DNA of 15,381 bases from an uncultured Bacteroidales bacterium (lineage in GTDB: Bacteria > Bacteroidota > Bacteroidia > Bacteroidales > UBA932). Each line of letters begins with the position of its first letter. Position 1 is the stretch's first letter. Location of the stretch: assembly GCA_946415795.1 (NCBI GenBank), contig CAMKTW010000018.1, positions 1-15,381 on the forward strand, in the 5' to 3' direction. The position numbers and the translations under genes are program-made. Shown piece by piece: positions 7,347 through 14,708 of this stretch. The notes under the pieces are model-generated. The model ran no database searches. It was not told where the DNA came from and saw nothing but the letters and a program-made list of their open reading frames with translations.

Positions 7347-8132
7347 TTATTTGCTCTGACTGGCCTTCAGACCCGCGATGACTGCGTTGCTGAAGCCCTG
7401 CTCTTCCATTTTGTTGAGCCCCTTGATGGTGATGCCTCCGGGGGTGGTGACCTTGTCGATCTCCTCCTCCGGGTTTGCGCCGGTGGCGGCAAGCAACTCC
7501 ACGGCACCCTTCATGGTGTTCATCACAATCCTTTGTGCATCCTTTGCGGTGAAGCCGAGCTCCACTCCGCCTTCCGTGGCGGCGCGGACATAGCGCATGG
7601 CGTATGCTATGCCGCACGATGCCAGGGCTGTGCCGGCACTCATCTTATCCTCAGGAATCAGCATTGCGCTGCCCAGAGCGTCGAACATCCTGACCACCTC
7701 TGTGGTGCGCTCTTTGGAAGCGTTCTGTGCCGATACGAATGTCATACTGCTCCCCACCGCGATGGCAGTGTTGGGAATCACGCGGAACAGGGTGGCGTCG
7801 CCGCCCAGCCATCCCTCAAGCATACTGAAAGTGATGCCGGCGGCTATTACGATGAGATTCTGGCGCTTAAGGTCCAACAGGTCCTTGAACTCTGCCAGAG
7901 TGTCCTTAACCGCCCAGGGTTTGACCGCCAGCACGATGCAGTCTGCACCCCCCGCCGCTTCGCGGCTGCTGGTTGTGGTTTTGATGCCGGGGCATTGCCG
8001 GGCTATCCGCTCCAGAGAGTCGGCTGCAATATCGCAGCAGGTCACGTCGCCCGCTGCCAGGATATTTTTTGAGATGAGGCCGCGAGCCACTGCGCTGCCT
8101 ATGTTTCCAGTTCCGATAAATGCTGCTTTCAT
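7347..8132 (-). CDS. proC: Pyrroline-5-carboxylate reductase
   Basis: ProC reduces 1-pyrroline-5-carboxylate to proline with NAD(P)H, the last step of the pathway. The 261-residue product begins with a Rossmann nucleotide-binding motif (MKAAFIGTGNIGSAVARGLI, GTGNIG at about 7-12). It contains IVLAVKPW, the SCGIAYAMRYVRAATEGGVELGF helix, and the C-terminal family signature DKVTTPGGITIKGLNKMEEQGF, which contacts substrate in the helical dimerisation domain. The length is typical. It is the first gene of the minus-strand proline operon. The start is set by the Rossmann strand at the N-terminus. A TAnnTTTG box lies only 4 bases before the ATG, so the operon transcript may have almost no leader. 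The order proC-proB-proA means one promoter covers the whole glutamate-to-proline route. Confidence 0.97.
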   Translation of the reverse strand: MKAAFIGTGNIGSAVARGLISKNILAAGDVTCCDIAADSLERIARQCPGIKTTTSSREAAGGADCIVLAVKPWAVKDTLAEFKDLLDLKRQNLIVIAAGITFSMLEGWLGGDATLFRVIPNTAIAVGSSMTFVSAQNASKERTTEVVRMFDALGSAMLIPEDKMSAGTALASCGIAYAMRYVRAATEGGVELGFTAKDAQRIVMNTMKGAVELLAATGANPEEEIDKVTTPGGITIKGLNKMEEQGFSNAVIAGLKASQSK

Positions 8133-8136
8133 ACCG

Positions 8137-8144
8137 CAAAGTTA
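8137..8144 (-). promoter_or_regulatory. Putative proCBA -7 promoter box, abutting the start codon
   Basis: The minus strand reads TAACTTTG (exact TAnnTTTG), then CGGT, then the proC ATG at 8132. With transcription starting 4-6 bases after the box, the message would begin at or next to the start codon. I see no TTTG at the -33 position. Confidence 0.5.
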
Positions 8145-8157
8145 TCTTTTTTCTTCT

Positions 8158-8165
8158 TAAATTTG
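8158..8165 (+). promoter_or_regulatory. Putative GH78 gene -7 promoter box
   Basis: The plus strand reads TAAATTTG, matching TAnnTTTG. A transcription start near 8170 would leave a leader of about 16 nt before the ATG at 8186. No good -33 element is seen. The box is 13 bp from the oppositely directed proC box, so the two polymerase footprints would overlap. Confidence 0.5.
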
Positions 8166-8185
8166 TCCGGATAATACAATTAATC

Positions 8186-10804
8186 ATGATAAAAAGGCTC
8201 CTTGCAATCGTGCTTCTGGCGGTGACGGTTCCCGCGGCAGCAAAAGTTGACGTTCTTTCACTTAAGGTTAACCATATGACTTCGCCTGCGGGGGTGTTGG
8301 GCAACCCCACTTTCAGCTGGAATGCGGTGAGCGACAGGCAGTGCGACGGTCAGAGCGCTTATGAAATCAAAGTGACCGATTCCGGCGGACGCTCCGTCTG
8401 GAGTACGGGTAAAGTGCTTTCAAACAATTCAATTGCCGTCAAATACGCCGGGAGCGGGCTGAAGCCCGCCGCTACCTATTTCTGGCAGGTCCGTATATGG
8501 GATTCCGCCGGAAAGGCAAGCCGCTGGAGCCATAAGGGGTCGTTTGTCACCGGGTTGCCGCACCAGGATTGGAAGGCGGCGTGGATTGCTCCCGCAATGA
8601 GCGAGGCTTCGCCGCTGGTAAGGGGGAGTTTCAAGGTAAATAAGCCTGTGAAAAGCGCGGTTGCATATTTCACGGCGCACGGAGTGTATGAGGCTTTTCT
8701 GAACGGAGAGAAGATAGGCATCGCATATATGGCCCCCGGCTACACCAGCTACAACCACCATCTGATGTATCAGACTTACGATGTCACTGAAATGATACGG
8801 CGCGGCGAGAATGTCGTCGGGGCGGAACTTGCCCGCGGCTGGCATCTGAGCAATATGGGGTGGAGCGACCCTACGCAGTACAAGCTTAACTTTGAAGGTG
8901 ACAGGATGGCCTTCATAGGGCAGATTGTGATAACATATAAGGATGGTTCTCAGGATGTTGTGGCTACCGACGGCAGCTGGAAGGCCTCGACCGGCGGCGT
9001 GCTGCACAGCACTATCTACGACGGCGAGACTTTCGACGCCCGCAAGGTGCCGGAAGGGTGGTGCACTGCATCTTTCGACGCCTCCGGGTGGAAATCTGTC
9101 GAGACTCTGGATTATGGCTACGACAACCTCGCCCCGCAGACCTGCGAGCCTGTTTTGACCCACGAACTGATGCCCGCAAAGGAGCTGATAGTGACCCCTA
9201 AGGGGGAGCTTGTGATAGATTTTGGCCAGAACCTGGTGGGGAGCGAGGTGCTTTCTTACTCCGGAAAGCCGGGGCAGGAGATAACCGTATCCCACGCGGA
9301 GGTGCTGGATGAGAACGGCAACTTTTACACACATAACCTGCGCAGCGCCAAGGCTCAGAGCAAGTATATCTGTGACGGGAAGCGGCGTGACTATACCACC
9401 CGTTTCACCTTCTACGGTTTCCGCTACATCAAACTGGAGGGTATTCCCAAGGATGAAATAAATCTTGACGATATAGAGGCTCACGTGCGTTATTCCGACC
9501 TGGATGCCACCGGCGTTTTTGAGTGTTCCAACCCGCTGGTGAACCAGCTCCAGAGCAACATACAGTGGGGCCTTCGCGGCAATTTCGTGGATATACCCAC
9601 CGACTGCCCCCAGCGCGACGAGCGTCTGGGCTGGACCGGCGACGCGGAAATTTTTGCCCGTACAGCAACATTCAACCGTGCCAGTTATGCATTTTACAGC
9701 AAATGGCTCAAGGACCTTGCATTTGACCAGCTGCCCGACGGACAGGTGACAGATATCGTCCCTATGGTGCACGGCCTTGTGGGCGCAGGTCACGTCGGCT
9801 GGGCCGATGCCGCCACCATAATCCCCTGGACGCTGTATATGGCATACGGAGATCCCCAGGTGCTTGAGGATCAGTATGACAGTATGAAGAAGTGGGTGGA
9901 TTACATTATCGGTGCCGCCGGCGAAAGCTGCCTTTGGAACACAGGGTGGCACTATGGCGACTGGCTTGCCTTTGACGTGGACAACGATGTGGCCGGACGG
10001 TCTTCGGTGACTTACGTACCGCTGCTGCAGCAGTGCCACTTTGCAAATTCGGCCACCATAATGGCCGATGCTGCGGCTGTCCTTGGCCGTGGCGACGATG
10101 CCTCTTACTACCGTGATGTGGCGGCAACGGCCCGGGAGGCTTTCTGCAAGGCATATATGACCGCCGACGGCTATCTGGTTTCGCACACCCAGACCGCCTA
10201 TGTGGTGGCGCTCGCATACGATATGATTCCGGAGGATATGCGTCCGCTGGTGGCGGCCAGACTCAGGGAGAGGGTGGAGAGCTACGGACATATTACAACG
10301 GGCTTCCTTGGGACAAGTCATATTACCACGGCCCTCACAGCCTGCGGACTGGACGATGTGGCCTACAATCTCCTGCTCCACGAAGGATATCCCGGCTGGC
10401 TGTACCCCGTCAAGATGGGGGCGACCACTATCTGGGAGAGGTGGAACTCTATGATGCCGGACGGCACCATCCCGGACAACGGGATGAACTCCTTCAACCA
10501 TTACTCTTACGGCGCGATAGGGGATTGGCTCTACCGCGAGGCTGCAGGTCTGAAAGAGGCCGGGCCGGGTTTCAGCAAGATATGTATCAAGCCCCATCCG
10601 GGCGGTGGCTTCACCTATATGAAGGCGGAGCAGAACACCCCTTACGGCTGGGCTCTGTCGTCCTGGAAGCTGGACGGTAACCACTTTACCCTGGAGGTGG
10701 AAGTTCCGTTCAATTCAACTGCGGAGGTATATGTCCCCTCTGAAGGGGGCTATACCCGCCACGAGGTCGGCAGCGGCCATTACGTTTTTTCAAGTGAATT
10801 ATAG
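8186..10804 (+). CDS. Secreted GH78 alpha-L-rhamnosidase family protein
   Basis: This family removes terminal alpha-L-rhamnose from plant glycosides, pectin side chains and microbial polysaccharides. The 872-residue product starts with a Sec signal peptide (MIKRLLAIVLLAVTVPAAA, likely cleavage after Ala19), so it is probably periplasmic. Domains in order are an Ig/FnIII-like module at about 20-125, a rhamnosidase N-terminal beta domain at about 130-300, a beta domain at about 330-435, a six-hairpin (alpha/alpha)6 catalytic domain at about 440-780, and a short C-terminal beta domain. The catalytic stretch DCPQRDERLGWTGD (473-486) holds the acidic residues of the GH78 site, and TTIWERW has Glu751 in the position of the general base. 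The frame is open from 8120, but ATG 8186 is chosen because it begins the signal peptide and follows the promoter. The exact substrate cannot be read from sequence. The trio downstream may act on the same glycosides. Confidence 0.93.
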   Translation: MIKRLLAIVLLAVTVPAAAKVDVLSLKVNHMTSPAGVLGNPTFSWNAVSDRQCDGQSAYEIKVTDSGGRSVWSTGKVLSNNSIAVKYAGSGLKPAATYFWQVRIWDSAGKASRWSHKGSFVTGLPHQDWKAAWIAPAMSEASPLVRGSFKVNKPVKSAVAYFTAHGVYEAFLNGEKIGIAYMAPGYTSYNHHLMYQTYDVTEMIRRGENVVGAELARGWHLSNMGWSDPTQYKLNFEGDRMAFIGQIVITYKDGSQDVVATDGSWKASTGGVLHSTIYDGETFDARKVPEGWCTASFDASGWKSVETLDYGYDNLAPQTCEPVLTHELMPAKELIVTPKGELVIDFGQNLVGSEVLSYSGKPGQEITVSHAEVLDENGNFYTHNLRSAKAQSKYICDGKRRDYTTRFTFYGFRYIKLEGIPKDEINLDDIEAHVRYSDLDATGVFECSNPLVNQLQSNIQWGLRGNFVDIPTDCPQRDERLGWTGDAEIFARTATFNRASYAFYSKWLKDLAFDQLPDGQVTDIVPMVHGLVGAGHVGWADAATIIPWTLYMAYGDPQVLEDQYDSMKKWVDYIIGAAGESCLWNTGWHYGDWLAFDVDNDVAGRSSVTYVPLLQQCHFANSATIMADAAAVLGRGDDASYYRDVAATAREAFCKAYMTADGYLVSHTQTAYVVALAYDMIPEDMRPLVAARLRERVESYGHITTGFLGTSHITTALTACGLDDVAYNLLLHEGYPGWLYPVKMGATTIWERWNSMMPDGTIPDNGMNSFNHYSYGAIGDWLYREAAGLKEAGPGFSKICIKPHPGGGFTYMKAEQNTPYGWALSSWKLDGNHFTLEVEVPFNSTAEVYVPSEGGYTRHEVGSGHYVFSSEL

Positions 10805-10809
10805 CGGAA

Positions 10810-10833
10810 TATCAATTTAGTTTGATAAATTTG
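10810..10833 (+). promoter_or_regulatory. Putative promoter with overlapping inverted repeat before the cytochrome trio
   Basis: A -7 box TAAATTTG (10826-10833) is followed by CACG and then the ATG at 10838, the same near-leaderless geometry as proC. A perfect 6-bp inverted repeat, TATCAA (10810-10815), spacer TTTAGT, TTGATA (10822-10827), runs into the box and could be an operator. It could also be chance in an A/T-rich 33-bp gap. Readthrough from the GH78 gene is equally possible. Confidence 0.4.
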
Positions 10834-10837
10834 CACG

Positions 10838-12349
10838 ATGCGCAATAAAAAAATAGTCTGGTTCACGCTGGGTGGCTTTGTCGCCGGGTTTGCCCTGATG
10901 ATAGTGCTCAATTCGTTTTATGTGAAGAGCTCGTCCAACAAGAGCTGTATGTCGTGCCACGTGCACACCGAGGCAGACTCGCTGTGGATGCTCTCCATGC
11001 ACTATCGTAACTCCAGCGGTGTGGTTGTCGATTGCGCGGAGTGCCACCTGCCCGCCGGCACTCCTTCCGAGCATTTCATCGCTAAGGCCAGGATGGGCAC
11101 GAAGGATGTTTTCAGCTATATCTTCAAGGATAAGAGCAAGATAAACTGGGAGGCGAAGCGAGAGCTGGATTATGCCACAAAGATAGTATACAACTCCTCG
11201 TGCAAGAAGTGCCACCAGAATCTGTTCCCTGATGGAATCTCAGACGAGGCTTTGATAAGCCACCTCTATTACGAGGAGCACGAAAAAGACTACAACCTGC
11301 AGTGTATCAACTGCCATCTGGATGCGGGCCATTTCAATCCGAACTACCGGCACGGGCACAATATCTCCGCGAACGACGAGAGTATGCCGGATATCGACCC
11401 TTACACCGAGGCGGCCACCGTGACAAACTTTGCGAACTTCACAGAAACGGTACCCGGCACTGTCTGCGCCATTAGCATGATCGCCATCCCCGGCGGTACG
11501 TTTGAGATGGGTTCACCAGAAAAAGAGCCATTCCACAAGGCCGACGAGAGCCCGGTGCGCAAAGTCACCGTATCGGACTTCTTTATGTCCGAGATTGAAG
11601 TTACCTGGACCCAGTACTGGTCGTTCTTCCTGGAAACCCAGTCTCCCGGAAGGACTGCACCGGAGAAGATATACGCCAACAACACCCGCGATGATATCGA
11701 TGCCGTCAGCGGCCCCACGCCTCCTTACGGAGCGCCCGACCAGGGTTGGGGCAAGGGAGACCGCCCGGCTATCACTATGACTCACTATGGGGCTGAGACC
11801 TTCTGCCAGTGGCTGTCGCTCAAGACCGGTCGCAAATACCGCCTCCCTACCGAGGCGGAGTGGGAGTATGCAGCCCGTGGCGGTACATCGACCCCGTATT
11901 ATTTTGAGGGCAACCCCAAGAAGTTTACCTCAGGACGCTTGTTCGGCGCTGATACGGCAGTGATTGCCAGCAATGTGGTCTATGCGCTCAACAGCCATAA
12001 CCGCACCGGCCTGCCCGACAAGATTGCAGCTAACCCGTTTGGCCTCAAGAATATGCTGGGTAACGTGATGGAGTACTGCTCCGACTGGTATGCGGAGGAT
12101 GCCTACAGCAAGATGGCCGATGGCGCGGTTGACCCTAAAGGTCCTGACAGTGGTGAAGAGCATGTCGTGCGCGGTGGTTATTACCTTTCCGATGCCGCCG
12201 ATCTGCGGTGCGCAGCCCGCGCCCATACAGAGCACGACGCCTGGTTGAAGACCGACCCTCAGGTGCCCAAGAGTATCTGGTGGTATTCCGACATCAAGGG
12301 AATCGGCTTCCGCGTAGTGTGCGAAGTTCCGGAAGAAATAAAACAATAA
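10838..12349 (+). CDS. Membrane-anchored tetraheme NrfH/NapC-like cytochrome fused to a SUMF1/FGE-like domain
   Basis: Two halves are visible in this 503-residue protein. Residues 1-165 look like a NapC/NirT/NrfH quinol dehydrogenase. A single N-terminal membrane helix (about 7-28) is followed by four CxxCH haem motifs: CMSCH 37-41, CAECH 66-70, CKKCH 122-126 and CINCH 156-160. Residues about 215-503 look like a SUMF1/EgtB/FGE-sulfatase domain: MIAIPGGTFEMGS, RKVTVSDFFMSEIEVTWTQYW, RLPTEAEWEYAARGG, NPFGLKNMLGNVMEYCSDWY, VVRGGYYLSDAADLRCAAR (443-461) and IGFRVV. The segment after RGG is shorter than in true formylglycine-generating enzymes and lacks both of their redox cysteines, so sulfatase maturation is unlikely. 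NrfH normally pairs with NrfA, but no nrfA is present. The gene starts a tight three-gene unit with two exported sugar-type enzymes, suggesting electron exchange between the quinone pool and a periplasmic partner. The function is unknown; the fusion and domain calls are firm. Confidence 0.85.
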   Translation: MRNKKIVWFTLGGFVAGFALMIVLNSFYVKSSSNKSCMSCHVHTEADSLWMLSMHYRNSSGVVVDCAECHLPAGTPSEHFIAKARMGTKDVFSYIFKDKSKINWEAKRELDYATKIVYNSSCKKCHQNLFPDGISDEALISHLYYEEHEKDYNLQCINCHLDAGHFNPNYRHGHNISANDESMPDIDPYTEAATVTNFANFTETVPGTVCAISMIAIPGGTFEMGSPEKEPFHKADESPVRKVTVSDFFMSEIEVTWTQYWSFFLETQSPGRTAPEKIYANNTRDDIDAVSGPTPPYGAPDQGWGKGDRPAITMTHYGAETFCQWLSLKTGRKYRLPTEAEWEYAARGGTSTPYYFEGNPKKFTSGRLFGADTAVIASNVVYALNSHNRTGLPDKIAANPFGLKNMLGNVMEYCSDWYAEDAYSKMADGAVDPKGPDSGEEHVVRGGYYLSDAADLRCAARAHTEHDAWLKTDPQVPKSIWWYSDIKGIGFRVVCEVPEEIKQ

Positions 12350-12361
12350 AACAGATATAAT

Positions 12362-13735
12362 ATGAGCAAGATTTCAAGACGCGACTTTTTTGGCTGTACC
12401 GCAGCTTTGGGCGGTTCGGCTCTGCTGGCTTCGAGCCCGCTGCTTTCTTCCTGCAGTAGTGACAAATCTGCAAAGATTGTCCCCCTGCGCAGCCCCGAAG
12501 AGTACTACATCCCTGTTATGGACGACAAGGCCGCTGACGGCCGCGAACTCAAGGCCGGCCTGGTCGGTTGCGGCGGACGCGGTACCGGTGCCGTTGCAAA
12601 TATGCTGGAAGCCGCATCTGGCATCAAATTCACCGCTTTTGGCGACGTGTTTGCCGACAGGATAGAAGAGGCCATCTCGGATCTCACAGAATGGGGTTAC
12701 GATGTATCCGGAGTCCAGAAGTTTGTGGGTTTTGACGCATATAAGAAGGTGATAGACAGCGGTGTGGACGTTGTAATCCTCACTACGCCCCCGTTGTTCC
12801 GTCCCTATCATTTTGAATATGCCGTTTCCAAAGGTGTCCACGCATTCCTTGAGAAACCGGTAGCGGTTGATGCAAAGGGTTGCCGTACTGTGATCAAGGC
12901 TGCCAAGCAGGCTCAGGCCAAAAAGCTGGCTGTAGTGACCGGTACCCAGCGTCACCATCAGCGCGGTTACGTGGCCGGGTTTGAAAAGATTCAGCAAGGT
13001 ATGATTGGTGAAATCACCGGCGGTAACGTATATTGGAACCAGGGTATGCTCTGGTATCGCGAGCGTGAGAAGGGCTGGAGCGATATGGAATGGGCTATCC
13101 GCGACTGGGTCAACTGGAAGTTCCTCTCAGGTGACCACATCGTGGAGCAGCACGTACACAATATCGATGTCTTTATGTGGATGATGGGTGGTGCCCACCC
13201 AATCAAGGCGACAGGTTTCGGAAGCCGTCAGAGACGCGTTACCGGCGACCAGTACGACAATTTCTCCATCGATTTCGAGTTCGAGAACGGCGTGCACCTG
13301 CACTCTATGTCCCGCCAGATCAACGGTTGTTCAAACAACGTGAGCGAGGTTGTCCGCGGTACCAAGGGGTGGTGGAATTCGGAGGACGGCGCTATCCGCG
13401 ATTACAGCGGCAACTTGCTGTGGCAGTATGATACCAAGGCGGAAGAGGCCAACTACAAGCAGTACAGCGCTTATGTGCTCGAGCACGTGGATCTTATCAA
13501 CCATATCCGCAAGGGAGAGGGCATAGCCCAGGCCACCGAGACAGCGATGTCAACCCTGGCGGGCGTTATGGGCCGTGAGGCTGCCTACACAGGCAAGACC
13601 ATCACCTGGGACGAGATTATGGGTATGGATATGGACTTCCTCCCCGGCGAGCCCGATGCACTGAACCTGTGCACTCTCGATGCCGTGCAGCATCCAGTAA
13701 TAGCAGTTCCCGGCGATAACAATACAGAAGAATAA
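12362..13735 (+). CDS. Tat-type lipoprotein Gfo/Idh/MocA-family oxidoreductase
   Basis: These NAD(P)-dependent enzymes oxidise or reduce hydroxyl groups of sugars and inositols, or act on glycosides through 3-keto intermediates. The 457-residue product has a twin-arginine signal (SRRDFFG, Arg6-Arg7) ending in a lipobox (LLSSC, Cys31), so it is likely exported folded, with cofactor bound, and lipid-anchored. The Rossmann motif GLVGCGGRG lies at 66-74 and EKP at 164-166. The catalytic-face segment GDHIVEQHVHNID lies at 257-269 and is followed by a long C-terminal alpha/beta domain typical of the exported Bacteroidota subgroup. It starts 12 bases after the cytochrome fusion and ends 5 bases before the TIM barrel, so the three are surely co-transcribed. 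An exported enzyme with trapped cofactor needs an external electron partner or an internal redox cycle, which the cytochrome might supply. The substrate is unknown. Confidence 0.9.
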   Translation: MSKISRRDFFGCTAALGGSALLASSPLLSSCSSDKSAKIVPLRSPEEYYIPVMDDKAADGRELKAGLVGCGGRGTGAVANMLEAASGIKFTAFGDVFADRIEEAISDLTEWGYDVSGVQKFVGFDAYKKVIDSGVDVVILTTPPLFRPYHFEYAVSKGVHAFLEKPVAVDAKGCRTVIKAAKQAQAKKLAVVTGTQRHHQRGYVAGFEKIQQGMIGEITGGNVYWNQGMLWYREREKGWSDMEWAIRDWVNWKFLSGDHIVEQHVHNIDVFMWMMGGAHPIKATGFGSRQRRVTGDQYDNFSIDFEFENGVHLHSMSRQINGCSNNVSEVVRGTKGWWNSEDGAIRDYSGNLLWQYDTKAEEANYKQYSAYVLEHVDLINHIRKGEGIAQATETAMSTLAGVMGREAAYTGKTITWDEIMGMDMDFLPGEPDALNLCTLDAVQHPVIAVPGDNNTEE

Positions 13736-13740
13736 GCGCT

Positions 13741-14643
13741 ATGAACAGGAAAGAATTCTTTAAAACCTCCCTTTTCGGAGCGGCTGCAGTGGCTGCGGCT
13801 CCCACGCTTCTGGCCTCTTGCTGCAGCGCTGAGAAAAAGGCCGACACAGGTGCTGTCCTGAATATCTCATTCCAGAGCGGAAAGGCAATCGGTGAGAGCT
13901 ATGCAGAGAAGATGGACTATTGCGAATCTCTTGGCGTTACCGGTTTTGAACCGGGCGGGTGGGACCTCGTAAATGATTACGATGCTATAGCAAAGGCAAT
14001 CGAAGGGCGCAACCTCAAGATTTCTGCAATCTGCGCCGGCTTCGAGGGGTTTATCCTTGCCGACGATCCGGTACAGAAAGAGGCTTTTGACACCTCTATG
14101 CGCCGCATTGTGGAGGCTGCCGGGGCGATTGGCTCTACAGGCGTCATTATGGTGCCTGCATTCTCCCGTCAGGAACCGTGCAAACCCAACAACCAGGAGA
14201 CATACGATTATTTGTGCAACGAGCTGCACGAGCTTGGCGAGTTTGCCGTTAAATGCAGCACCACCGTCATCCTCGAGCCGCTCAACCGCCGCGAATGTTT
14301 CTATCTCCGCCTGGTTTCTGCCGCAGCAGCTATCTGCCGCGATTCCAAGAGCGCCGGAGTGAAGTGTATGGGTGATTTCTGGCATATGCAGGAGGAGACC
14401 AGCGACTATGCTGCGCTGATGTCTGCCCGCGACTATCTGCAGCACATTCACATTGCAAGCCGTGCAAACCGCTGCAATCCCGGCGAAGACGGCGATGTCG
14501 ATAATTATGTGGATGGATTCCGTGCCCTCAAGGAGATGGGTTACGACAAGTACATCAGCCTCGAGTGCGGCAGCATAGGCGACCCCGCCGTTACCACCCC
14601 GGCTGCAGTGGAGCTTATCCGCAACCAGTGGGAACAGGCATAG
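13741..14643 (+). CDS. Exported xylose-isomerase-like TIM-barrel lipoprotein (sugar isomerase/epimerase/lyase family)
   Basis: The 300-residue product has the AP-endonuclease-2/xylose-isomerase-like TIM fold used by hydroxypyruvate isomerase, sugar epimerases and some 3-keto-glycoside lyases. Expected metal ligands are visible: Glu179 in ILEPLNR, Asp212 and His215 in GDFWHM, His235/His237 in HIHIASR, and Glu275 in SLECG. The N-terminus NRKEFFKTSLFG resembles a Tat signal with Arg-Lys instead of Arg-Arg, followed by a lipobox (LLASC, Cys27), so it is probably a lipoprotein in the same compartment as the oxidoreductase. The gap of only 5 bases after the upstream gene supports co-translation. 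Pairing of such a barrel with a Gfo/Idh/MocA partner fits oxidation followed by isomerisation or elimination of a sugar. Which reaction it carries out cannot be told from sequence. Confidence 0.88.
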   Translation: MNRKEFFKTSLFGAAAVAAAPTLLASCCSAEKKADTGAVLNISFQSGKAIGESYAEKMDYCESLGVTGFEPGGWDLVNDYDAIAKAIEGRNLKISAICAGFEGFILADDPVQKEAFDTSMRRIVEAAGAIGSTGVIMVPAFSRQEPCKPNNQETYDYLCNELHELGEFAVKCSTTVILEPLNRRECFYLRLVSAAAAICRDSKSAGVKCMGDFWHMQEETSDYAALMSARDYLQHIHIASRANRCNPGEDGDVDNYVDGFRALKEMGYDKYISLECGSIGDPAVTTPAAVELIRNQWEQA

Positions 14644-14708
14644 TGCCACGGTTTCTTTGAGGCAAGTGCCACCTCCTGTATGACGAACACTATCTGCCCG
14701 TCACGGTG

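Noticed and set aside
8429..10684. Very long open frame (751 codons) antisense to the GH78 gene
   Set aside because: Biased third positions in the G+C-rich GH78 gene leave few stop codons in this antisense frame. The translation has no recognisable domain, while the sense frame carries all the GH78 motifs.
10838..11350. Reading the cytochrome half as NrfH of a nitrite reductase
   Set aside because: The haem spacing and anchor fit the NapC/NirT/NrfH family, but no NrfA pentaheme gene is present and the protein continues into a SUMF domain, so a nitrite reductase role is not supported by context.
11480..12349. Calling the SUMF half a sulfatase-maturing formylglycine-generating enzyme
   Set aside because: The stretch where the two catalytic cysteines should be (after RGG at 445-447) has none and is shorter, and no sulfatase gene is in the window.
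14644..14708. Direct repeat GTGCCAC (14643-14649 and 14666-14672) and a weak hairpin in the convergent gap
   Set aside because: Seven bases repeated once in a 65-bp spacer can occur by chance, and the hairpin has no U-tract, so I do not claim a terminator or site here.
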